Source: Yersinia canariae (lineage in GTDB: Bacteria > Pseudomonadota > Gammaproteobacteria > Enterobacterales > Enterobacteriaceae). Taken from it: a stretch of DNA of 64,000 nucleotides. Below, one piece after another: positions 56,449-64,000 of this stretch. Under the pieces are notes generated by a model that saw only the letters and a program-made list of their open reading frames with translations, had not been told where the DNA came from and did not search any database. The position numbers were made by a program, and so were the translations under genes. Position 1 is the stretch's first letter, and each line of letters starts with the position of its first letter. The stretch is from the NCBI RefSeq assembly GCF_009831415.1, contig NZ_CP043727.1, positions 1,550,001 to 1,614,000 on the forward strand, read 5' to 3'.

Positions 56449-59193
56449 ATGGCTACGATTCATGTAGACGGCAAAGAATACGACGTAAACGGGGCCGATA
56501 ACCTGTTACAAGCTTGTCTCTCCCTGGGACTCGATATTCCTTACTTTTGCTGGCATCCGGCGCTGGGAAGCGTCGGCGCTTGCCGCCAATGTGCGGTAAA
56601 GCAATACCAAAACGCGGACGACACTCGTGGGCGTTTGGTGATGTCCTGTATGACGCCAGCCACCGATGGAACTTTTATTTCCATTGATGACGGTGAAGCC
56701 AAAGCGTTCCGTGAGAGTGTGGTTGAATGGTTGATGACTAACCACCCGCACGATTGCCCGGTCTGTGAAGAAGGGGGTAACTGTCATCTGCAAGATATGA
56801 CAGTGATGACCGGCCACAGTTTCCGCCGCTATCGCTTTAGCAAACGGACTCACCAAAATCAGGATCTCGGCCCGTTCATCTCTCATGAAATGAACCGCTG
56901 TATCGCCTGCTATCGCTGTGTGCGTTACTACAAAGATTATGCTGATGGCACTGACTTTGGTGTCTACGGCGCGCACGATAACGTCTATTTTGGTCGCACC
57001 GAGAGCGGCACGCTGGAAAGCGAGTTCTCCGGTAACCTGGTAGAAGTGTGCCCGACCGGTGTATTCACCGATAAAACCCATTCCGAGCGTTATAACCGTA
57101 AATGGGATATGCAGTTCGCGCCAAGTATCTGCCAGCAGTGCAGCGTGGGTTGTAACACCAGCCCAGGCGAACGTTATGGTGAATTGCGCCGGATTGAAAA
57201 CCGCTATAACGGCAGCGTGAACCACTACTTCATGTGTGACCGTGGTCGTTTTGGTTATGGTTACGTCAACCGCAAAGATCGCCCACGTCAGCCGCAGCAA
57301 TTGCGTGGCAATGACTGGATCCACCTGAACGCCGAACAGGCGATGCAAGGTGCGGCAGATATTTTGCGTCAGGCGAAGAAAACCATCGGTATCGGTTCAC
57401 CACGCGCCAGTTTGGAGAGCAACTTTGCGTTGCGTGAATTGGTGGGTGCTGAAAACTTCTATACTGGTATCGCCGCAAGCGAGCAACAACGGCTGCAACT
57501 GATGCTGAAAGTACTGCGCGAAGGCGGTATCTACACGCCAGCATTACGAGAAATTGAAAGCTACGATGCGGTGCTGATTCTGGGTGAAGATTTGACTCAG
57601 ACCGGCGCACGTATCGCATTGTCAGTTCGTCAGGCAGTGAAAGGCAAAGCCCGTGAAATGGCCGCCGCACAGAAAGTGGCGGATTGGCAGATTGCCGCCA
57701 TTATGAACATTGGTCAGCATGCCAAGCATCCGCTGTTTATCACCAATGTGGATAACACCCGCATGGATGATATCGCCGCTTGGAACTATCGCGCGCCTGT
57801 TGATGATCAAGCCCGTTTAGGTTTCGCTATCGCCCACGCGTTAGATGAGTCTGCGCCGGTGGTTGATGATTTGGCGAAAGAGCTGAAAGGCAAAGTGGAT
57901 ATTATCGTACAGGCGCTGGCCGGTGCGAAGAAACCACTGATTATTACCGGTAGCAGTGCAGGTAGCGATGCCATCATTGAAGCGGCAGCCAACGTGGCGA
58001 AAGCCCTGAAAGGTCGTGGCTCTGACGTTGGTATCACCTTTGTTGCCAGCGCCGCCAACAGTATCGGTCTCTCCATGATTGGCGGTGGTTCACTGGATCA
58101 AGCATTAGAGTTGTTGACCCAAGGTGATGCGGACAGCGTTATCGTGATGGAAAACGACCTGTATCGCCATGCAGCAAAAGACAAAGTCGATGCCGCATTG
58201 GAGAAAACAGCGAATCTGATTGTAGTTGATCATCAACGCACCGAGATTATGGATAAAGCCAGCTTGATTCTGTCTGCTGCTAGCTTTGCTGAAAGCGACG
58301 GCACGCTGGTCAATCAGGAAGGCCGCGCTCAGCGCTTCTTCCAAGTTTATGATCCAACCTATTATGACGATCCGAAAAAACCGGAAAACAACAGCATTAT
58401 GCTGGAAAGCTGGCGTTGGCTGCATTCGCTGCACTCAACTTATACCAGCCGCCACGTAGACTGGACCCAGCTTGACCATGTGATTCAAGCTTGTGTGGCT
58501 GCATTGCCGCAGTTGGAAGGGATTGTTGAAGCCGCGCCGGATGCAACATTCCGTATCCGTGGTCAAAAACTGGCGCGTTCGCCGATTCGTTACAGTGGCC
58601 GTACTGCCATGCGCGCGGATATCAGTGTGCACGAACCGCGTCAGCCGCAGGATATCGACACGCCGTTTGCCTTCTCGATGGAAGGGAACAACAGCCCATT
58701 AGCTGACCGTCAGCAGATCCCATTTGCCTGGGCTCCGGGCTGGAACTCACCGCAAGCATGGAACAAATTCCAGGCAGAAGTGGGCGGCAAGCTGCGCTTT
58801 GGTGACCCGGGTATTCGTCTGATTGAAGCAGGGGAGGGAACACTCGGCTACTTTGATTCAGTGCCGGCTGCCTTTACCGCCAATAGCGAAAACTGGCAGA
58901 TTGCACCTTACTACCACCTGTTTGGTAGTGAAGAGATGTCTCAGCGTTCAGATGTCATCCAGCAGCGCATGCCAGCACCTTATGTGATGGTCAATCCTGC
59001 GGATGCAGCCCGTCTCGGGGTTAACCTCGGTACGCTGGTGGAGTTCAACTGTGCCGGTCAGACTCTGTGTCTGCCAGTGCGTTTGAGTGAAACCTTGGCT
59101 CAGGGTCAGGTCGGCTTGCCGCTTGGCTTACCGGGTATTCCGCCGATTATGGTGGGTGCGCGCGTTGAGAATCTGCGGGAGGCAGTGCTATGA
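56449..59193 (+). CDS. nuoG: NADH-quinone oxidoreductase subunit G
   Basis: Largest peripheral subunit, 914 residues (E. coli 908). N-terminal ferredoxin-like domain with the N1b cysteines ([18 protein letters not shown]), a His/Cys-ligated N5 motif ([14 protein letters not shown]), N6a/b-type cysteines ([11 protein letters not shown]), and the extra N7 cluster set in CQQCSVGC and YFMCDRG that is found in E. coli-type enzymes. The molybdopterin-like domain follows. The ATG giving [15 protein letters not shown] is used. It overlaps nuoH by ATGA. Confidence 0.98.
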   Translation: MATIHVDGKEYDVNGADNLLQACLSLGLDIPYFCWHPALGSVGACRQCAVKQYQNADDTRGRLVMSCMTPATDGTFISIDDGEAKAFRESVVEWLMTNHPHDCPVCEEGGNCHLQDMTVMTGHSFRRYRFSKRTHQNQDLGPFISHEMNRCIACYRCVRYYKDYADGTDFGVYGAHDNVYFGRTESGTLESEFSGNLVEVCPTGVFTDKTHSERYNRKWDMQFAPSICQQCSVGCNTSPGERYGELRRIENRYNGSVNHYFMCDRGRFGYGYVNRKDRPRQPQQLRGNDWIHLNAEQAMQGAADILRQAKKTIGIGSPRASLESNFALRELVGAENFYTGIAASEQQRLQLMLKVLREGGIYTPALREIESYDAVLILGEDLTQTGARIALSVRQAVKGKAREMAAAQKVADWQIAAIMNIGQHAKHPLFITNVDNTRMDDIAAWNYRAPVDDQARLGFAIAHALDESAPVVDDLAKELKGKVDIIVQALAGAKKPLIITGSSAGSDAIIEAAANVAKALKGRGSDVGITFVASAANSIGLSMIGGGSLDQALELLTQGDADSVIVMENDLYRHAAKDKVDAALEKTANLIVVDHQRTEIMDKASLILSAASFAESDGTLVNQEGRAQRFFQVYDPTYYDDPKKPENNSIMLESWRWLHSLHSTYTSRHVDWTQLDHVIQACVAALPQLEGIVEAAPDATFRIRGQKLARSPIRYSGRTAMRADISVHEPRQPQDIDTPFAFSMEGNNSPLADRQQIPFAWAPGWNSPQAWNKFQAEVGGKLRFGDPGIRLIEAGEGTLGYFDSVPAAFTANSENWQIAPYYHLFGSEEMSQRSDVIQQRMPAPYVMVNPADAARLGVNLGTLVEFNCAGQTLCLPVRLSETLAQGQVGLPLGLPGIPPIMVGARVENLREAVL

Positions 59194-60167
59194 GCTGGTT
59201 TACCCCTGAATTGATTGAGATTTTAATCTCTGTCCTGAAAGCGGTGGTGATTCTGCTGGTCGTGGTGACTTGCGGTGCATTTATGAGCTTCGGTGAGCGC
59301 CGCTTGCTGGGCTTGTTCCAGAACCGTTACGGGCCAAACCGTGTGGGCTGGGGCGGGTCATTGCAGCTGGTTGCTGACATGATCAAAATGTTCTTCAAAG
59401 AAGACTGGGTACCGAAGTTCTCCGACAAGGCTATTTTTACCTTAGCACCGGTGATTGCTTTTACCTCGCTGCTGCTGTCTTTCGCTATCGTCCCGGTCAG
59501 CCCGACCTGGGCGGTTGCGGATCTCAATATTGGTATTTTGTTCTTCCTGATGATGGCGGGGCTGGCGGTTTACGCCGTGCTGTTCGCCGGTTGGTCCAGT
59601 AATAACAAATATTCTCTGTTAGGGGCGATGCGTGCTTCAGCGCAAACCCTGAGCTACGAAGTGTTCCTCGGCTTATCTTTGATGGGCGTGGTCGCGCAAG
59701 CTGGCTCATTTAACATGCAGGATATTGTTAACTCTCAAGAGCACGTCTGGAATGTTATCCCGCAATTCTTTGGTTTTGTGACCTTTGCTATTGCGGGTGT
59801 TGCGGTTTGTCACCGTCATCCCTTTGACCAGCCAGAAGCTGAACAAGAACTGGCCGATGGTTACCACATTGAATATTCCGGTATGAAATTCGGTTTGTTT
59901 TTCGTCGGTGAATACATCGGTATCGTGACTGTTTCCGCACTGATAGTCACCTTGTTCTTCGGTGGTTGGCAAGGCCCGTTCTTGCCGCCATTTATCTGGT
60001 TTGCGCTGAAAACGGCTTTCTTCATGGTGATGTTCATTCTGATCCGTGCATCCTTGCCGCGCCCACGTTATGACCAAGTGATGTCATTCGGCTGGAAAGT
60101 TTGCCTGCCGTTGACCCTGCTGAATCTGCTGGCGACTGCCGCGGTCATTTTGTACAACGCTCAATAA
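59190..60167 (+). CDS. nuoH: NADH-quinone oxidoreductase subunit H
   Basis: Membrane subunit next to the quinone channel, 325 residues, eight expected spans. It contains [20 protein letters not shown] and [20 protein letters not shown], both highly conserved quinone-site segments. It starts in the nuoG stop and is followed by nuoI after 14 bp. Confidence 0.98.
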   Translation: MSWFTPELIEILISVLKAVVILLVVVTCGAFMSFGERRLLGLFQNRYGPNRVGWGGSLQLVADMIKMFFKEDWVPKFSDKAIFTLAPVIAFTSLLLSFAIVPVSPTWAVADLNIGILFFLMMAGLAVYAVLFAGWSSNNKYSLLGAMRASAQTLSYEVFLGLSLMGVVAQAGSFNMQDIVNSQEHVWNVIPQFFGFVTFAIAGVAVCHRHPFDQPEAEQELADGYHIEYSGMKFGLFFVGEYIGIVTVSALIVTLFFGGWQGPFLPPFIWFALKTAFFMVMFILIRASLPRPRYDQVMSFGWKVCLPLTLLNLLATAAVILYNAQ

Positions 60168-60181
60168 GGGGTGAATGAACC

Positions 60182-60724
60182 ATGACGTTGAAAGAGTTAG
60201 TGGTTGGTTTCGGCACCCAAGTGCGCAGCCTGTGGATGATTGGCCTCCATGCCTTCCACAAGCGCGAAACCCAAATGTATCCGGAAGAGCCGGTTTACCT
60301 GCCGCCGCGCTACCGTGGCCGCATCGTGCTGACGCGCGACCCTGACGGTGAAGAGCGCTGTGTTGCTTGTAACCTGTGCGCGGTTGCCTGTCCGGTTGGC
60401 TGTATTTCATTACAGAAAGCTGAACACAAAGATGGCCGCTGGTATCCGGAGTTCTTCCGTATCAACTTCTCCCGCTGCATTTTTTGTGGTCTGTGTGAAG
60501 AAGCTTGCCCGACAACCGCTATCCAGCTGACGCCGGATTTCGAAATGGGTGAATTCAAACGCCAGGACTTGGTGTATGAGAAAGAAGACTTGTTGATCTC
60601 GGGGCCGGGTAAATATCCGGAATATAACTTCTACCGGATGTCCGGTATGGCGATTGACGGCAAGCAGAAAGGCGAAGCCGAAAATGAAGCCAAACCTGTC
60701 GACGTTAAAAGTCTGATGCCTTAG
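60182..60724 (+). CDS. nuoI: NADH-quinone oxidoreductase subunit I
   Basis: Ferredoxin-like subunit with clusters N6a and N6b, 180 residues. Two 4Fe-4S motifs: [15 protein letters not shown] and [13 protein letters not shown]. Links NuoG to NuoB in the electron path. The downstream nuoJ starts 12 bases after its stop. Confidence 0.98.
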   Translation: MTLKELVVGFGTQVRSLWMIGLHAFHKRETQMYPEEPVYLPPRYRGRIVLTRDPDGEERCVACNLCAVACPVGCISLQKAEHKDGRWYPEFFRINFSRCIFCGLCEEACPTTAIQLTPDFEMGEFKRQDLVYEKEDLLISGPGKYPEYNFYRMSGMAIDGKQKGEAENEAKPVDVKSLMP

Positions 60725-60736
60725 GAGCCAGCATCC

Positions 60737-61282
60737 ATGGAATTTGCATTTTATATTGCAGCATTGGTGGCAGTGGTGGCGACTATTCGCGTTATCACTC
60801 ACACCAACCCGGTACATGCGCTGCTGTACCTGATTATCTCTTTGCTGGCTATCTCGGCGGTGTTCTTCTCGCTGGGGGCTTACTTTGCCGGTGCGCTAGA
60901 AATCATTGTTTACGCCGGTGCCATTATGGTGCTGTTCGTGTTTGTGGTGATGATGCTGAACTTGGGCAATGTCGAGCAACAAGAGCGCGATTGGCTGAAG
61001 CCCACTCTGTGGATTGGCCCAGGTTTACTGGCGCTGGTGTTGTTGTCAGTCCTGATCTATGCCATTAGCTCAGTCACAGACACCGGTATTAGCGGCGAAA
61101 TGGTCGATGCCAAAGCGGTCGGTATTAGCCTGTTTGGCCCTTATGTACTGGCGGTGGAACTGGCTTCAATGCTGTTGCTGGCCGGTCTGGTCGTTGCCTT
61201 CCATATCGGGCGCGAACACAAGCCGGGTGAAGTGCTGGGCGCAAGCGAAAGCGCGAAAAGAAAAACGGAGGAACAAGCATGA
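60737..61282 (+). CDS. nuoJ: NADH-quinone oxidoreductase subunit J
   Basis: Membrane subunit of 181 residues with five spans, including the pi-bulge helix region ([21 protein letters not shown]). The start ATG follows TTAGGAGCC. It overlaps nuoK by four bases. Confidence 0.97.
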   Translation: MEFAFYIAALVAVVATIRVITHTNPVHALLYLIISLLAISAVFFSLGAYFAGALEIIVYAGAIMVLFVFVVMMLNLGNVEQQERDWLKPTLWIGPGLLALVLLSVLIYAISSVTDTGISGEMVDAKAVGISLFGPYVLAVELASMLLLAGLVVAFHIGREHKPGEVLGASESAKRKTEEQA

Positions 61283-61581
61283 TCCCTCTACAACATGGCC
61301 TGATTTTAGCGGCCATTCTGTTTGTGCTAGGGCTGACGGGGTTGATAATTCGTCGCAACCTGCTGTTTATGCTGATAAGCCTTGAAGTGATGATCAACGC
61401 AGCGGCGCTCGCCTTTGTGGTGGCGGGCAGTTATTGGGGTCAGGCTGACGGTCAGGTGATGTATATCCTGGCGATCACGCTGGCGGCAGCGGAGGCCAGT
61501 ATTGGCCTGGCATTGCTGTTACAGCTGTATCGTCGCCGTCATACTCTGAATATCGACACAGTCAGTGAGATGCGCGGATGA
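61279..61581 (+). CDS. nuoK: NADH-quinone oxidoreductase subunit K
   Basis: Mrp-type antiporter subunit of 100 residues with three spans. The two membrane glutamates important for proton pumping are seen in [14 protein letters not shown] and [14 protein letters not shown]. It overlaps both nuoJ and nuoL by four bases. Confidence 0.98.
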   Translation: MIPLQHGLILAAILFVLGLTGLIIRRNLLFMLISLEVMINAAALAFVVAGSYWGQADGQVMYILAITLAAAEASIGLALLLQLYRRRHTLNIDTVSEMRG

Positions 61582-63422
61582 ACCTATTATATTTAACAAT
61601 TCTGCTGCCACTGCTGGGCTTCTTGCTGTTGGCATTTTCCCGTGGGCGTTGGTCTGAAAATACCGCCGCCACGGTCGGGGTCGGGTCGATTGGCCTGACT
61701 GCGTTGGTGACACTGTATGTAGCAGTGGACTTCCTCAGCCAAAAGGCAACCGGGGTTCAGGTCTTCAATCAGCACCTGTGGAACTGGATGTCGGTCGGTA
61801 CTTTCAACATTCCGCTGACACTGACACTCGACGGCCTGTCGCTGACCATGCTGTCTGTGGTCACTGGCGTGGGCTTCCTTATCCACATGTATGCCTCTTG
61901 GTATATGCGTGGGGAAGAGGGCTACTCCCGTTTCTTCGCCTACACCAACTTGTTTATCGCCAGTATGGTGGTTTTGGTGCTGGCGGATAACCTGATGCTG
62001 ATGTATCTGGGTTGGGAAGGTGTGGGTCTGTGCAGCTACCTGCTGATCGGCTTCTACTACACCAATCCGGCTAATGGTGCGGCGGCCATGAAGGCCTTTA
62101 TCGTGACCCGCGTGGGTGACGTGTTCCTGGCCATCGGGCTGTTCATTCTTTACCAAGAGCTGGGCACGCTAAATATTCGCGAGTTAATGGTGTTAGCACC
62201 GCAGAAACTGGAAATGGGCTCAACCGCCATTACTTGGGCGACGCTAATGCTGTTGGGTGGTGCGGTCGGTAAGTCGGCGCAGTTGCCATTACAAACTTGG
62301 CTTGCTGATGCGATGGCTGGCCCGACGCCGGTTTCTGCACTTATCCATGCGGCCACCATGGTCACTGCGGGTGTGTACTTGATTGCCCGTACCCATGGCC
62401 TGTTCCTGATGGCGCCAGAAGTTCTACATCTGGTGGGGATTATCGGGGCGGTTACCTTGGTGTTGGCCGGTTTTGCCGCACTGGTACAAACCGACATCAA
62501 GCGGGTCTTGGCCTATTCCACCATGAGCCAGATTGGCTACATGTTCCTGGCGCTCGGCGTTCAGGCGTGGGATGCCGCTATTTTCCACCTGATGACCCAT
62601 GCATTCTTTAAAGCATTACTGTTCCTCTCCTCGGGTTCCGTGATTCTGGCCTGTCACCACGAGCAAAACATCTTCAAAATGGGCGGTCTGCGTAAGACTA
62701 TTCCATTGGTGTATATCTGCTTCCTTGTGGGTGGCGCGGCGCTGGCTGCATTGCCAGTCGTCACCGCGGGCTTCTACAGTAAAGACGAAATTCTGTGGGG
62801 CGCATTGGCCAGTGGCCATATCAACCTGATGGTTGCGGGGCTGGTTGGGGCATTCCTCACCGCGCTGTATACCTTCCGGATGATCTTCATTGTGTTCCAT
62901 GGCGAGCCAAAAACTAAAGCGCATCCAGTCAAAGGGATCACTCATAACCTGCCGCTGATTGTGTTGCTGGTGCTGTCGACCTTTGTTGGCGCGCTGATAA
63001 CGCCACCGCTGGCTGGTGTATTGCCAGAGCTTCACTTCGGTGAAGAGGGCAAAATGCCGCTGGAAATTTTCTCCGGCGTGCTGGTGGTGATTGGCATAGC
63101 ATTGGCCGCGTTCCTGTATTTGGGCAAACGTCAACTGGTCAACAGCATTGCGCAAAGTGCGCCGGGCCGCTTCTTTACGGTCTGGTGGTTCCACGCGTGG
63201 GGCTTCGACTGGCTGTACCATAACGTGTTTGTCCGTCCATATCTGTGGATTGCAAAATTGATACAGCGTGATCCGCTGAACTCACTGATGAATACCCCAG
63301 CGGTGCTTTCTCGCTGGAGTAATCGTGGTCTGACCGTTAGTGAAAATGGACAGGTGCGTTGGTATGTCGCGTCTATGGGTTTGGGTGCAGTCGTTGTACT
63401 GGCTCTGTTGCTTTTCGTTTAA
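61578..63422 (+). CDS. nuoL: NADH-quinone oxidoreductase subunit L
   Basis: Antiporter-like proton-pumping subunit at the distal end, 614 residues. Conserved segments [19 protein letters not shown] (glutamate of the pump), [27 protein letters not shown] and [13 protein letters not shown]; the C-terminal part includes the long lateral helix HL. It overlaps nuoK, and nuoM follows after 18 bp. Confidence 0.98.
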   Translation: MNLLYLTILLPLLGFLLLAFSRGRWSENTAATVGVGSIGLTALVTLYVAVDFLSQKATGVQVFNQHLWNWMSVGTFNIPLTLTLDGLSLTMLSVVTGVGFLIHMYASWYMRGEEGYSRFFAYTNLFIASMVVLVLADNLMLMYLGWEGVGLCSYLLIGFYYTNPANGAAAMKAFIVTRVGDVFLAIGLFILYQELGTLNIRELMVLAPQKLEMGSTAITWATLMLLGGAVGKSAQLPLQTWLADAMAGPTPVSALIHAATMVTAGVYLIARTHGLFLMAPEVLHLVGIIGAVTLVLAGFAALVQTDIKRVLAYSTMSQIGYMFLALGVQAWDAAIFHLMTHAFFKALLFLSSGSVILACHHEQNIFKMGGLRKTIPLVYICFLVGGAALAALPVVTAGFYSKDEILWGALASGHINLMVAGLVGAFLTALYTFRMIFIVFHGEPKTKAHPVKGITHNLPLIVLLVLSTFVGALITPPLAGVLPELHFGEEGKMPLEIFSGVLVVIGIALAAFLYLGKRQLVNSIAQSAPGRFFTVWWFHAWGFDWLYHNVFVRPYLWIAKLIQRDPLNSLMNTPAVLSRWSNRGLTVSENGQVRWYVASMGLGAVVVLALLLFV

Positions 63423-63440
63423 TTAGGGACACAAAACGCC

Positions 63441-64000
63441 ATGCTATTACCTTGGCTAATTCTTATCCCCTTTATCGGCGGCTTACTGTCTTGGCAGTGT
63501 GAGCGCTTCGGTACCAGAGTACCGCGCTGGATAGCGCTACTCGCGATGGGGCTGACATTGGTGCTCTCCTTGCAGTTATGGGTGCAGGGCAACTATTCAC
63601 TGATGAACCCGGCGGGTATTCCGCAGTGGCAGTCAGAATTCACCTTGCCGTGGATCCCACGGTTCGGCATCTCATTCCATCTGGCTTTAGATGGTTTGTC
63701 TCTGCTGATGGTGGTGCTGACGGGCCTACTGGGTGTGCTGGCTATTCTCTGTTCGTGGCGTGAAATTCAGCGCAATCAGGGCTTCTTCTACCTGAATCTG
63801 TTGTGGATTCTGGGTGGGGTAATCGGCGTGTTCCTCGCCATCGACATGTTCCTGTTCTTCTTCTTCTGGGAAATGATGTTGGTGCCGATGTACTTCCTGA
63901 TTGCCTTGTGGGGTCATAAAGCATCCGACGGTAAAACCCGAATCGCGGCGGCCACCAAATTCTTCATCTATACCCAGGCCAGCGGCCTTATCATGCTGAT
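63441..64000 (+). CDS. nuoM: NADH-quinone oxidoreductase subunit M (3' end outside window)
   Basis: Antiporter-like proton-pumping subunit. The first about 187 codons are visible, starting MLLPWLILIPFIGGLLSWQC, with the characteristic LALDGLSLLMVVLTGLLGVL and the pump glutamate in FFFFWEMMLVPMYFLIALWG. The remainder of the gene and nuoN should lie beyond the right edge. Confidence 0.97.
   Translation, partial: MLLPWLILIPFIGGLLSWQCERFGTRVPRWIALLAMGLTLVLSLQLWVQGNYSLMNPAGIPQWQSEFTLPWIPRFGISFHLALDGLSLLMVVLTGLLGVLAILCSWREIQRNQGFFYLNLLWILGGVIGVFLAIDMFLFFFFWEMMLVPMYFLIALWGHKASDGKTRIAAATKFFIYTQASGLIML

Noticed and set aside
56506..57348. 280-codon open frame antisense to nuoG, and other long antisense frames (for example in pta and ackA)
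   Set aside because: They are opposite strongly conserved genes, have no family match that I recognise and no proper ribosome-binding site; they follow from codon bias of the sense gene.
1..64000. CRISPR array, prophage, transposase, tRNA or rRNA genes
   Set aside because: No spaced direct repeats of CRISPR type, no phage or transposase protein, and no tRNA or rRNA sequence recognised. A tRNAscan and Infernal run would be decisive.

Overview
The window is a chromosomal segment of a Gram-negative enterobacterium, most likely a Yersinia species. Two things suggest this. Protein sequences and gene order follow the Escherichia coli block flk-pdxB-usg-truA-dedA-accD-folC-dedD-cvpA-purF-ubiX-his transport-yfcH-yfcE-yfcD-pta-ackA-yfbV-yfbU-hxpA-yfbS-yfbR-alaA-lrhA-nuo. 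In addition, several intergenic gaps carry ERIC-type repeats whose ends read TATACCCAAAG, a pattern I associate with Yersinia. The genus is an inference; no 16S or other marker gene is present.

Layout. (1) 1-4.1 kb: a beta-glucoside/cellobiose-type PTS operon (EIIB, EIIC, GH1 phospho-beta-glucosidase cut by the window edge), divergent from its LacI-type regulator, with palindromic operators between them. (2) 4.3-8.0 kb: agp-like periplasmic glucose-1-phosphatase, ybiR-type anion permease, and flk. (3) 8.5-16.8 kb: an accessory block that separates flk from pdxB. It holds scsABCD (periplasmic thiol redox and copper tolerance), a MocR-type regulator, two EamA transporters and an AraC-type regulator. 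(4) 16.9-26.5 kb: the conserved housekeeping run pdxB to purF, with a PurR operator in front of cvpA-purF. (5) 26.7-30.7 kb: ubiX and the histidine ABC transporter hisJQMP, preceded by a sigma-54 promoter and an NtrC-like site. (6) 30.9-34.4 kb: yfcH, an EAL-domain protein with a substituted active-site position, yfcE and yfcD. (7) 34.4-37.8 kb: an ascorbate-type PTS (EIIC-EIIB-EIIA) with no catabolic enzyme beside it, divergent from a GntR-like LacI-family regulator with tandem 14-bp palindromes between them. (8) 37.9-50.4 kb: pta-ackA, yfbV, yfbU, hxpA, a bestrophin-like (DUF4239) membrane protein, yfbS, yfbR, alaA, lrhA. (9) 51.1-64 kb: the respiratory complex I operon nuoA to nuoM, the last gene cut by the window end.

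How it fits together. The window links sugar uptake (two PTSs), overflow metabolism (Pta-AckA), NADH oxidation (Nuo), amino-acid uptake and synthesis (HisJQMP, AlaA), purine entry (PurF) and motility control (Flk, LrhA, and possibly the EAL protein). No phage, transposase, CRISPR array, rRNA or tRNA gene was recognised. I did not find a clear undescribed multi-gene system. The most interesting items are regulatory or structural: ERIC repeats supplying stop codons in the nuo operon and in the AraC gene, the orphan PTS with its operator array, tandem and inverted repeats in the alaA-lrhA gap, a palindrome in the nuo leader, and the divergent EAL protein.
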